64,000 nt of DNA from Marinirhabdus sp963799365 (GTDB lineage: Bacteria; Bacteroidota; Bacteroidia; Flavobacteriales; Flavobacteriaceae), in assembly GCA_963799365.1 (NCBI GenBank), contig CAWCWV010000017.1:372001-436000 (forward strand), in the 5' to 3' direction. Below, piece by piece: positions 53,024-62,210 of the stretch (position 1 is its first letter; the number at the start of each line of letters is the position of its first letter). A model generated the notes under the pieces. That model was not told where the DNA came from. It made no database searches and saw only the letters and a list, made by a program, of their open reading frames with translations. The position numbers and the translations under genes were made by a program.

Positions 53024-54036
53024 TGCAGATACAAACTCAAAAATCCCTTAAAAATTACAATACTTTTGGTATTGATGTAGCAGCGAAAACCTTTGTTTCG
53101 GTTAAAACGGTCGATGAGTTAAAAGATATTTTATCGAAGTATTCCAACGAGCCATTATTTCTGCTGGGGGGAGGCAGTAATATGCTTTTAACCAAAGCAG
53201 TAGCATCTTTGGTTATTCATCTGGATCTGAAGGGAATTTCGGTTGTTTCAGAAAACGAAGCTACTGTCCAAGTAAAGGTCATGGCTGGTGAAAACTGGCA
53301 TGAGTTCGTACTGTATTGTATTAAAAATAAGTATGGAGGGGTCGAAAATTTATCCCTAATACCTGGCAATACTGGCACGGCACCTATTCAAAACATTGGG
53401 GCATATGGCGTAGAGCTAAAAGATACTTTCGTTAGCTGTGAAGCACTTCACATTAAAAGACAAACGCTTAAAACCTTCAATAAAGAAGACTGTAAGTTTG
53501 GGTATCGCAACTCTGTTTTTAAAAATGAATTGAAAGGCGAGTATATTATTACGAGCGTTACCTTTCAGCTTACTAAAAAAGAACATCATTTAAACACAGA
53601 TTACGGCGCAATTAAAGCACAATTGGCAGCAAAGAACATCACAAACCCAACAATTAAAGATGTTTCAGAAGCTGTTATTGCCATCCGCCAATCTAAGTTG
53701 CCAGACCCAAAAGAATTGGGCAACAGCGGTAGTTTTTTCAAAAATCCAGTAATTTCAGCAAAAGCATTTCAAGTATTCAGAACCAATCATCCGGAAGCAC
53801 CCTTCTACGAAGTTTCCCCAACGCAATTTAAAATACCTGCAGGTTGGCTAATTGAAAAAGCTGGTTTTAAGGGCAAACGCTTTGGTGATGCTGGTATTCA
53901 TAAAAACCAAGCACTGGTTTTGGTAAACTACGGAAATGCGACCGGTGCCGAAATATGGGAACTTGCTTTAAAAATTCAAAAACAGATAAAGGCTCAGTTT
54001 GACATATATATAGAGCCTGAGGTTAACGTTATCTAG
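53023..54036 (+). CDS. murB: UDP-N-acetylenolpyruvoylglucosamine reductase
   Basis: The 337-residue FAD enzyme makes UDP-MurNAc for peptidoglycan. FAD-binding segments LLGGGSNML and SLIPGNTGTAPIQNIGAYG are visible, and the catalytic Ser lies in NSGSFFKNP. Residues and length match the E. coli-type (long) MurB. The ATG at 53023 overlaps the aminotransferase stop. Confidence 0.97.
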   Translation: MQIQTQKSLKNYNTFGIDVAAKTFVSVKTVDELKDILSKYSNEPLFLLGGGSNMLLTKAVASLVIHLDLKGISVVSENEATVQVKVMAGENWHEFVLYCIKNKYGGVENLSLIPGNTGTAPIQNIGAYGVELKDTFVSCEALHIKRQTLKTFNKEDCKFGYRNSVFKNELKGEYIITSVTFQLTKKEHHLNTDYGAIKAQLAAKNITNPTIKDVSEAVIAIRQSKLPDPKELGNSGSFFKNPVISAKAFQVFRTNHPEAPFYEVSPTQFKIPAGWLIEKAGFKGKRFGDAGIHKNQALVLVNYGNATGAEIWELALKIQKQIKAQFDIYIEPEVNVI

Positions 54037-54047
54037 TATTACAGTGC

Positions 54048-54644
54048 CTATTTTAAAACGGCATCTACAACGTGTAAAACTCCATTACTTGCCATAATAT
54101 CACTCTTTTTCACCTTTGCAGTTGTACCAGCTTTGTTGGTAAGCACAATGTCATTTCCATCCATAGTAGCAGTGAGTGAATCGCCGGTTAAGGTTGTAAA
54201 TGTTACTTTACCATCCTTTTTTATAGCTTGAACCAATTGAGAAGAATTCATACTTCCAATAACAATATGGTTTTTTAGGAGCGTTTTCAATTCTTCTTTT
54301 TGGGCAGGATTGTTTGTAAGGTTAGATTTGTCCGTAAAAACTTCAAAAGAATCATTATTGGGTGCAAACACGGTAAATTTTGAAGAAGGAGACAATAACG
54401 TATCGGCTATTCCGGCACTCGTCATAAACCTGATAAAACTTTTTGTATCAACATTTACCGAAACTTTACTCCAAAGGCTATTTACTTTATCACTTTGTTC
54501 TGGAGTTAACACCCTTTTTTTAACTTCTTTTTTAGGCGTAACTTCAGAAGTAGTGATGGTTGTTTTTTCTTCGGAATCATTCTTACACGAAAATATAATT
54601 GTTGTTGCTAGTAGGCCTATAATTAGTAGTTGATTGTGTTTCAT
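54048..54644 (-). CDS. Fasciclin-domain lipoprotein
   Basis: The 198-residue lipoprotein (lipobox IIFSC, Cys20) has a charged linker and one fasciclin (FAS1) domain: FTVFAPNNDSFEVF near residue 95, LLKNHIVIGSM and a C-terminal NGVLHVVDAVL. FAS1 domains act in adhesion. It ends 11 bp from the end of murB, which runs convergently. Function is not specific. Confidence 0.92.
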   Translation of the reverse strand: MKHNQLLIIGLLATTIIFSCKNDSEEKTTITTSEVTPKKEVKKRVLTPEQSDKVNSLWSKVSVNVDTKSFIRFMTSAGIADTLLSPSSKFTVFAPNNDSFEVFTDKSNLTNNPAQKEELKTLLKNHIVIGSMNSSQLVQAIKKDGKVTFTTLTGDSLTATMDGNDIVLTNKAGTTAKVKKSDIMASNGVLHVVDAVLK

Positions 54645-54731
54645 TTTGTATGTTTTTCTAAAGGCTAAAAATAACTAAATTTCTAAGGCATCAACAAGAA
54701 AGATTGTATTTTTGTATCCAAATTGCACCTT

Positions 54732-54938
54732 ATGGAACTCTTACTTATTACAATTGCTCTTTTATTATTGGCAGTCGCTGGAATTGCCATTAAAATTTGG
54801 GCAAAGAAAGACGGAAAATTTGCAGGAACTTGCGCTAGTCAAAACCCATTTTTAAACAAAGATGGTGATGCCTGCGGATTTTGTGGAAAAACTCCAGACC
54901 AGTTCGAGAACTGCAAAGAAGAAGTACACACCTCATAA
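54732..54938 (+). CDS. Small Cys-containing membrane protein
   Basis: The 68-residue protein starts at the ATG at 54732. One N-terminal membrane helix (about residues 2-24) is followed by a polar domain with four Cys in the pattern C-x16-CGFCG-x8-C, which could bind a metal. It resembles short membrane or secreted proteins annotated in other Flavobacteriaceae. It precedes a glycosyltransferase gene by 28 bp in a compact four-gene run. Confidence 0.75.
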   Translation: MELLLITIALLLLAVAGIAIKIWAKKDGKFAGTCASQNPFLNKDGDACGFCGKTPDQFENCKEEVHTS

Positions 54939-54966
54939 AACCTCACTTTTTGGTAGCCCTGCGCCC

Positions 54967-56061
54967 ATGATAATACTCTACGCATTGGCAAGTATTGCCG
55001 TTATTAATTGTTGCTATTATTTGCTATTTTCAAAATTCGCTTTCGCCACAACTGTTGAAAGGGTGTCGAAGAAATTATATCCAGTTTCAGTTATAGTATG
55101 CGCTAAGAATGAGGCTGGAAATCTTTTAGAAAACATACCACATATCCTTGCCCAAGACTATCCTGATTTTGAACTTATTTTAATTAACGATGCTTCAAAT
55201 GACAACACATTTGATATCATGGAAAAATTTGCAAATGAAGATGCCAGGGTAAAATTGGTGAATGTTAAAAACAACGAAGCTTTCTGGGGTAATAAAAAAT
55301 ATGCGCTCACCTTAGGGATAAAAAAAGCGGTGAACACTAGATTACTTTTCACCGATGCCGATTGTAAACCTGCATCCAACCAATGGCTTCGAGAAATGAG
55401 TGCTTCGCTTGACAGTAACATACAAATAGTATTAGGCTACGGAGCTTATCAAAAGCAACAAGGTTGGCTTAATAGCCTCATTAGATATGAAACTTTAATG
55501 ACAGCAACACAATATTTCTCTTACGCTATGGCGGGGATGCCATATATGGGGGTGGGAAGAAATTTGGCGTATACCAGCAAGTTGTATTATGATAATAATG
55601 GTTATATGAGCCACATACAACTACCTTCTGGAGATGACGATTTGTTTGTAAACGAAACTGCAACGCCTCAAAATACTGCGCTGTCATATTCCGAAAAAAG
55701 CTTTACTGTTTCCAAACCTAAAACTTGTTTTAAGAGTTGGATCACTCAAAAAAGGCGCCACATTAGTACAGCAAAATTATACAAACCGAAACATAAATTT
55801 GCATTGGGACTTTACTACATAACAAACCTATTGTTTTGGCTATTGCTTCCTTTTTCTTTCGTATTTGGAAGTTGGAAGATTACACTTCCAATTTTGTTTT
55901 TTAGAGTATTGGTACAATATATAATTGTGGGCAAATCGGCTCAAAAATTGAAAGAAAACAACCTCATCCCTATGATCCCTTTTTTAGAATTGTTTTTAAT
56001 TTGGGTGCAATTAAGTATCTTTATTTTTAATAGCAATGCAAAACCTACCCGTTGGAAATAA
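54967..56061 (+). CDS. Family 2 glycosyltransferase, membrane-bound
   Basis: The 364-residue protein starts at the ATG at 54967, which opens a membrane helix. Then comes the GT2 core: VSVIVCAKNEAGNL near residue 42, ILINDASNDNT, and a DxD-type motif in LLFTDADCKP. Two or three further membrane helices are at the C-terminus (about 280-345). The sugar and acceptor are unknown. Its end overlaps the start of the sigma factor gene. Confidence 0.9.
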   Translation: MIILYALASIAVINCCYYLLFSKFAFATTVERVSKKLYPVSVIVCAKNEAGNLLENIPHILAQDYPDFELILINDASNDNTFDIMEKFANEDARVKLVNVKNNEAFWGNKKYALTLGIKKAVNTRLLFTDADCKPASNQWLREMSASLDSNIQIVLGYGAYQKQQGWLNSLIRYETLMTATQYFSYAMAGMPYMGVGRNLAYTSKLYYDNNGYMSHIQLPSGDDDLFVNETATPQNTALSYSEKSFTVSKPKTCFKSWITQKRRHISTAKLYKPKHKFALGLYYITNLLFWLLLPFSFVFGSWKITLPILFFRVLVQYIIVGKSAQKLKENNLIPMIPFLELFLIWVQLSIFIFNSNAKPTRWK

Positions 56062-56624
56062 CTGAAGATTTCATTCAAGAAAAAATTGACAATGCAAAAA
56101 GAGGCAAGCAAGGAGCGTTCAGTTTTTTATTACACCATTACTGGAACCAAGTGTATGGTTTTCAACTAAAAAGAATAAATAACGAGTACGAAGCCGAGGA
56201 TATCACTATAGAAACCTTCAGTAAAGCTTTTGACAGGCTGGACACCTACAACCCTTCTTACACCTTTGGAACTTGGCTTATCACCATCTCCAAAAACATA
56301 CAAATAGACAAGCATAGAAAGAAAAGTTCTTCTATTTTTTCAAAAACAGCAGATACTAGTGAAGAGTTATTTAAAAAAATTCCCGACCACGCCCCTACTG
56401 CCGAAGACAAACTAATTACAGAGCAAAATTTGGCAGAATTATTGCGTTTTATCAAGCAATTAAAGCCACATTACCAGGATGTTATAAATTTGCGTTATTT
56501 TCAGGAAATGTCTTATAATGAAATTTCTGAAAATCTTGAAGAACCTCTTAATAATGTAAAAGTACGATTACTAAGAGCCAGAAAACTACTTGCCGAAATC
56601 ATAAATTCGAACAGTTTGCATTGA
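56052..56624 (+). CDS. RNA polymerase sigma factor, sigma-70 ECF type
   Basis: The 190-residue protein starts at TTG (56052), 10 bp inside the glycosyltransferase end. Region 2 includes EAEDITIETFSKAFDRLDTY and the FGTWLITISKNIQIDKHRK helix. Region 4 is LKPHYQDVINLRYFQEMSYNEISENL with a helix-turn-helix and a basic C-terminal helix. No anti-sigma factor lies next to it; the following gene is a transporter with which its stop overlaps. Confidence 0.92.
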   Translation: MEITEDFIQEKIDNAKRGKQGAFSFLLHHYWNQVYGFQLKRINNEYEAEDITIETFSKAFDRLDTYNPSYTFGTWLITISKNIQIDKHRKKSSSIFSKTADTSEELFKKIPDHAPTAEDKLITEQNLAELLRFIKQLKPHYQDVINLRYFQEMSYNEISENLEEPLNNVKVRLLRARKLLAEIINSNSLH

Positions 56625-57826
56625 AAAACTTCCTTAAAAAACTCGGGCCTGGATTTTTGTTTGCTGGTGCAGCCATTGGCGTATCGCATTTAGTACAATC
56701 TACAAGAGCAGGAGCCGATTTTGGATTTGGGCTTCTATGGGCATTGCTGCTTATAAACGCCATAAAGTATCCTTTTTTCGAATTTGGACCGCGTTATGCA
56801 TCAGCCACTGGAGAAAGTTTATTGCACGGCTATAAAAAAGTAGGCAGAGGTGCGGTGTTAGCGTACTTCATACTCACGTTTGCCACTATGTTTACCATAC
56901 AAACAGCCGTGACCATTGTCACTGCTGGTATTGCAGTTTCTTTATTTGGAGGTAGCGTTATTTTATGGACAGCGATTGTGACAGCTATTTGTTTCGGAAT
57001 ATTACTTCTTGGAAGGTATAAAGCTTTAGACACTTTAATGAAAGTGATTGTAGTATGCCTTACCATTAGCACCATTGTTGCGATAGCTTTAGTAAGTAGT
57101 ACGGAGACAACCTATAACTTTGCGCAAATTTTACCATCAGACACGATTTCCATAGCATTTTTAATTGCATTTATGGGTTGGATGCCTGCACCACTGGATA
57201 TTTCAATCTGGCACAGCGTCTGGACGGTAGAGAAGAAAAAATTAGAACCAGGATTAACGCCAAAACAATCGCGGTTTGATTTTAATACTGGCTACTTTGC
57301 CACCACCGTTTTGGCAATCGGGTTTTTAGCATTGGGAGCTTTGGTCATGTTTGGTAGCGGGGAAGCTTTTTCAGCCAATGCGGGAGTATTTGCCAATCAA
57401 CTTATCAATCTTTACACCTCGAGTTTGGGTGAGGAAGCCAAGTGGGTTATTGGCATTGCAGCATTAACTACCATGTTTAGCACCACCCTAACCACCCTAG
57501 ACGGTTCTCCAAGAGTGATGCACAGTACTACTGAAATTTTAACCAACAAGAAGTTTAAAAGAGGGTATCTTTTTTGGTTATTGGTTTTGGCAGTAGGGAC
57601 GTTAATTATCTTTTTCTTTTTTTTATCTGAAATGGGACTGCTTATAAAAATAGCGACCATCCTATCTTTTTTAACAGCTCCATTTTATGCTATCTTGAAC
57701 TTCATGGTGATAACAGGAAAACACACCCCAAAAGAAGCAAGACCCTCTATTGGGTTAAAAGTTTATAGCCTGTTGAGTATTGTAATTCTCGTAGGGTTCA
57801 GTTTTTGGTATCTTTCAACCTTGTAG
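56621..57826 (+). CDS. Divergent Nramp-family transporter
   Basis: The 401-residue protein starts at TTG (56621), overlapping the sigma factor stop. It has about 11 membrane helices and general Nramp layout (LGPGFLFAGAAIG start, LLWALLLINAIKYPFFEFGPRYA, then MGWMPAPLDISIW in helix 6). The helix-1 DPGN motif that binds Mn/Fe in classical members reads GVSH here, and the helix-6 MPH motif reads MPA. Classical transition-metal specificity is therefore unlikely; the substrate is unknown. Confidence 0.88.
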   Translation: MKNFLKKLGPGFLFAGAAIGVSHLVQSTRAGADFGFGLLWALLLINAIKYPFFEFGPRYASATGESLLHGYKKVGRGAVLAYFILTFATMFTIQTAVTIVTAGIAVSLFGGSVILWTAIVTAICFGILLLGRYKALDTLMKVIVVCLTISTIVAIALVSSTETTYNFAQILPSDTISIAFLIAFMGWMPAPLDISIWHSVWTVEKKKLEPGLTPKQSRFDFNTGYFATTVLAIGFLALGALVMFGSGEAFSANAGVFANQLINLYTSSLGEEAKWVIGIAALTTMFSTTLTTLDGSPRVMHSTTEILTNKKFKRGYLFWLLVLAVGTLIIFFFFLSEMGLLIKIATILSFLTAPFYAILNFMVITGKHTPKEARPSIGLKVYSLLSIVILVGFSFWYLSTL

Positions 57827-57911
57827 TCTTCAAGATAAATTCATCAGAAAATACAATTTAATCATAGACAATCTTGACGACAGATCCTTCTACTTAGAGT
57901 TTATAAAATTG

Positions 57912-57919
57912 TATCTTTG
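57912..57919 (+). promoter_or_regulatory. -7 box of lipA
   Basis: TATCTTTG matches TAnnTTTG and ends 9 bp before the ATG at 57929. It overlaps an upstream in-frame TTG (57917) and so supports the ATG as start. Confidence 0.55.
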
Positions 57920-57928
57920 TGCTACACT

Positions 57929-58801
57929 ATGAGTATAGAAACCTTAACACCTGCAAGACCTACCCCAAAGCCTAAATGGCTCCGTGTGAAGCTGCCTATT
58001 GGTAAAAAATACACCGAATTACGTGGCCTGGTAGATAAGTACAACCTTCATACCATCTGTACTTCTGGAAGCTGCCCCAATATGGGGGAATGCTGGACAG
58101 AAGGAACTGCAACATTCATGATTTTAGGGAATGTTTGTACACGCTCTTGTGGCTTTTGTGGTGTAAAAACTGGTAGGCCCGAAACCATAGAATGGGATGA
58201 GCCCGAAAAAGTAGCGCGTTCAATTAAGTTGATGGAAATTAAACATGCGGTTATAACATCTGTAGATCGGGACGATTTAAAAGACATGGGTTCCATTATT
58301 TGGGCTGAAACCGTAAAGGCTATCCGCCGTATGAATCCACAAACCACATTGGAAACTCTTATTCCAGATTTTCAAGGCGTTACAAAACATATTGATCGTA
58401 TTATTGAAGTAGCCCCAGAAGTAGTTTCACATAATATGGAAACCGTAAAACGCCTCACGCGTGAAGTGCGTATCCAAGCAAAATACGAACGTAGTCTTGA
58501 AGTGCTTCGCTATTTGAAAGCTGAAGGTATAAACCGAACCAAAAGCGGAATTATGCTTGGACTAGGTGAAAAAGAAGATGAAGTTTTGCAAACCCTGGAA
58601 GATCTAAGAAGCGTTAATCTAGACATAGTAACAATTGGACAATACCTTCAACCCTCTAAAAAGCACCTTCCTGTTAAAGAATTTATTACGCCAGAGCAGT
58701 TCAAAAAGTACGAAACCATTGGTCTGGAAATGGGTTTCCGACACGTAGAAAGTGGTCCTTTGGTTCGTTCTTCTTACAAAGCTCAAAAGCACTTAACGTA
58801 A
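57929..58801 (+). CDS. lipA: Lipoyl synthase
   Basis: The 290-residue radical-SAM enzyme inserts sulfur into octanoyl groups. Both cluster motifs are seen: the auxiliary cluster CTSGSCPNMGECW near residue 45 and the radical-SAM CTRSCGFC near 75. The C-terminal GPLVRSSY gives the Ser ligand of the auxiliary cluster. The start is the ATG at 57929. A GAPDH gene follows by 12 bp on the same strand. Confidence 0.98.
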   Translation: MSIETLTPARPTPKPKWLRVKLPIGKKYTELRGLVDKYNLHTICTSGSCPNMGECWTEGTATFMILGNVCTRSCGFCGVKTGRPETIEWDEPEKVARSIKLMEIKHAVITSVDRDDLKDMGSIIWAETVKAIRRMNPQTTLETLIPDFQGVTKHIDRIIEVAPEVVSHNMETVKRLTREVRIQAKYERSLEVLRYLKAEGINRTKSGIMLGLGEKEDEVLQTLEDLRSVNLDIVTIGQYLQPSKKHLPVKEFITPEQFKKYETIGLEMGFRHVESGPLVRSSYKAQKHLT

Positions 58802-58813
58802 TCTTAGGTAACA

Positions 58814-59812
58814 ATGGCAGCAAAAATTAAAGTTGGCATTAACGGTTTTGGGCGTATAGGCCGCACACTCTTCCGCAGTCTATTACATCATCCACATATT
58901 GAAGTGGTAATGGTGAACGATGTTGCAGATATCAAAACCTTAGCACACCTCTTAAAATACGATAGCATTCACGGTGTTTTAAAAGAAATTATAGAAATTA
59001 CTGCCCACGGAATTTTGATAGGTGGAAAAGAAGTTCACTTTTCAGCAGAAAAAGAGATTGCTGCTATAGCATGGCTAGATGCCGAAATCGTTATTGAAGC
59101 TACTGGAAAATTCAAAGAAAAGTCACAATTAGAGAAACACCTTCAAGGCAATGTAAAAAAGGTAATTTTATCTGTCCCTCCTATAGAAGATACCATTAAA
59201 ACTGTTGTTTTTGGGGTGAATGAATCTGAAATCACTGCCGAAGATAACATCATTTCCAACGCTTCTTGTACTACAAATAATGCGGCTCCTATGCTTCAGG
59301 TCATAGACAACCTATGTGGTATAAAACAAGCATACATTACTACTGTACACAGTTATACCACAGACCAAAGCCTACACGACCAACCCCATCGCGATTTGCG
59401 AAGAGCCCGTGCCGCTGGCCAATCTATTGTACCCACGACTACAGGCGCTGCAAAAGCGTTGACAAAAATTTTTCCACATCTTTCAGACTTTATTGGTGGC
59501 TGCGGAATTAGAGTACCAGTTCCCAATGGTTCCTTATGTGACATCACTTTAAATGTAAAAGAAGAAGTCTCAATTGCAACAATCAATCATGCTTTTAAAA
59601 AAGCTTCAGAAAAGGAGTTAAAAGGAATCCTTCAATACACCGAAGATCCCATCGTTTCTATCGATATTGTAGGCAATACCCATTCTTGTATTTTCGATGC
59701 TGGAATGACATCGGTCATTGGAACTATGGTAAAAATTATTGGATGGTATGATAACGAAGTGGGCTATTCGTCAAGAATAGTAGATTTAATCCTTCATATT
59801 TCAAGGAAATAA
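58814..59812 (+). CDS. Glyceraldehyde-3-phosphate dehydrogenase, divergent type
   Basis: The 332-residue enzyme has GINGFGRIGRTLFRS, NAD-binding VMVNDVAD, and the catalytic Cys in SNASCTTNNAAP, where the second Cys of the usual SCTTNC motif is Asn. The C-terminal WYDNEVGYSSR is standard. Other parts differ from typical GapA: ATGKFKEKSQLEK instead of the STGVF-type sequence and a Gly-rich IGGCGIRVPVPNG. It may be a secondary GAPDH paralogue of unknown physiological direction. It lies 12 bp after lipA. Confidence 0.88.
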   Translation: MAAKIKVGINGFGRIGRTLFRSLLHHPHIEVVMVNDVADIKTLAHLLKYDSIHGVLKEIIEITAHGILIGGKEVHFSAEKEIAAIAWLDAEIVIEATGKFKEKSQLEKHLQGNVKKVILSVPPIEDTIKTVVFGVNESEITAEDNIISNASCTTNNAAPMLQVIDNLCGIKQAYITTVHSYTTDQSLHDQPHRDLRRARAAGQSIVPTTTGAAKALTKIFPHLSDFIGGCGIRVPVPNGSLCDITLNVKEEVSIATINHAFKKASEKELKGILQYTEDPIVSIDIVGNTHSCIFDAGMTSVIGTMVKIIGWYDNEVGYSSRIVDLILHISRK

Positions 59813-59842
59813 GTATATTTAGTCCCTAAGTACACCTACTTG

Positions 59843-62096
59843 ATGCGAAGTTTACTTCATAAAAATATAAAGCTGCTGCTTACTACTTTATGCTTTTTTA
59901 CGATTTTTGTTGTTTCATCACAACAAAGTCGTAACGATTCTATTGCAGTAATTGAAACCTTGCATCAAGAAGCCTCGGACGATATTTCTAAACAACAATT
60001 TGAAAAAGCTGTCTTAAAACTTATTAGAGCTGATAAGCTAATTAACGAAGGTAGTTTTCAAGAACTAAAGTTGGATTCGAAGCTCCGCCTAGCAGAATTT
60101 AATTATTATATTCAGAATTACGGAAAAGCTAAGTCTGAAATGGACATTGCCATAAGCTATGTAAATGAAAAGACAAATCTTAAAACCAAAGCGTATACTT
60201 ATACTCTTTTCGGACTTATACTAACCCGAAACTATGAATACTCCCTGGCAGAAGAACTATCTTGAGAGAGCAGACAAACTTTATGTTGCTCAAAAAAACG
60301 AAGTAGGACAAGCCAATGTTATTCTCGGATTTGGAATTCTAGAATTAAAGCGTAAAAACTATAAAAAAGCAATTAATTACTTTAATGCTTGCCTTCCTAT
60401 ATTTAGAGTAGAAGACCTGAAATATCAAGAAGCAGTTGCCGAAATAAATAAAGCCCAGGCATTACTTAATGTTTCAGAAGGAGAAATTAGAGATGCTTTT
60501 GAACAAGCAAAAACTTCTATTTCAAATGCAGAGCGCATTATTGCAGTAAGAGGCTTTTCTAAACTTGAAACCGAAAGCTATAAAACTGGATCTCAAATCG
60601 CCCTAAGAGATGGGAAAACTGCCGAGGCTGAAATAATGCTAGAGCGATATCTTCAACTAAATGACTCTATAAACCAAGTATACGCTCAAGCTATTTCGAA
60701 AGGTGTAGATGCAGAAAGTAGTGTTGGAAATTTTAAACAAATTATAGAAAATAAACAGTCTGAGATAGATGCACAAGCCAGATCATTGAATCTTAATAAA
60801 ATGACCACTGGACTTAGTATTGCATTAATTATTATCCTCTCCTTACTGACCCTTTCACTGTATAAAAACAACAATTTAAGAGCAAAAGCAAACAACTTAT
60901 TACAAGATAAAAACGTTGAGATGCAAAGCGCCAAAGAAAAGGCTGAGAAAGCATCTTTGGCAAAAGCACAATTTCTTAGCACCATTACACACGAGCTTCG
61001 CACACCGTTATATGCTGTAACTGGACTCACCCACTTATTGCTCGAAGAAGATCCAAAAGAAGACCAAAAAGAGCACTTAAATTCCTTAAAATTTTCTGGA
61101 GAATATTTGCTTTCCCTCATCAACAATATTTTAGACTTAAACAAATTAGAAGCCAATAAGGTTGAAATTGAAAAAACCAGCTTCTCTTTAAAAAAGCGTA
61201 TCAACGATGTGCTTATTGCACTTAAAAAATCTGCTGTTGATCGAAAAAACACGTTACGGTTAGAGTACGATGACACCATTCCAGCCAAATTAATGGGTGA
61301 CCCCCTTAAACTATCACAGATCTTAATAAATTTAATTGGCAACTCTGTGAAATTTACACAGAATGGCGAGGTAGTCATTCGGGTTTCAAAATTGGACCAT
61401 AACGCCTCTAAGATAAAGCTGCACTTTGAAGTTGAAGATAATGGCGTAGGGATTTCAAAGAAAAAACAAAAGAGTATTTTCGAAACCTTTTCTCAAGCAT
61501 CCTTACAAATAAATAGGAAATTTGGAGGCACAGGTCTTGGACTTTCCATTGTGAAAAACTTATTGGAACTCATGGGAAGTAAAATTCACTTGGAAAGTCA
61601 GTTAGGAAAAGGTTCCAAATTTTGGTTTAATATCAACTTTAATGTTTCCGAAGAGCTCCAAGAGGAAAACAATCCGCAAAATATTACGTATGTGATAGAC
61701 TACGCCTCGCTCGAAAATAAGCAAGTTTTAGTTGTTGAGGACAATAAAATAAATCAGATGATCACCAAGAAGATCTTGGAAAAAAACAAGATGATTTGTG
61801 ATGTGGCAGACAATGGTATGGATGCAATAAAAATGACAAAGGAAAAGAACTTCGACGTTATTTTAATGGATATTCATATGCCTGGAATTAGCGGTATAGA
61901 AGCTACCCAAAAGATCAGAGAATTCGACAAAGACCTGCCCATTATTGCACTTACAGCAGTAACAATAGATGAAAATTTAGACGACTTTTACAGAGCAGGT
62001 TTCAATGAGATCATCCCCAAACCTTTTAAGACAGAAGAATTTTTTGAAAAAATACACAAAACGCTAGAAGGCAGAAAGTTGTCCATTCCCAAATAA
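59843..62096 (+). pseudogene. TPR-containing hybrid sensor histidine kinase, frameshifted
   Basis: Reading from the ATG at 59843, a signal peptide and TPR-like helices are encoded. The frame then breaks at about 60257 in GAAGAA-C-TATC, and the continuation is in the next frame. Removing one base gives about 750 residues: TPR region (to about 300), a membrane helix (LSIALIIILSLLTLSLY), a linker coiled coil, HisKA with phospho-acceptor THELRTPLYAVTG, HATPase (NLIGNSVKFT, GTGLGLSIVKN) and a receiver domain (LVVEDNKINQ, MDIHMPGISG). This is a periplasmic-TPR hybrid kinase. As written only the first ~141 residues would be made in frame. Confidence 0.85.
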
Positions 62097-62210
62097 GTTT
62101 CCGGCTTTGAGATTAAAGGTATTAACTACCAATGTATGTAATACAACTAATGTTGTGTCTATTAAATAGTGCGTAGTTTTATACTGCTTAAAAATAACTG
62201 TGTCCGAAAT

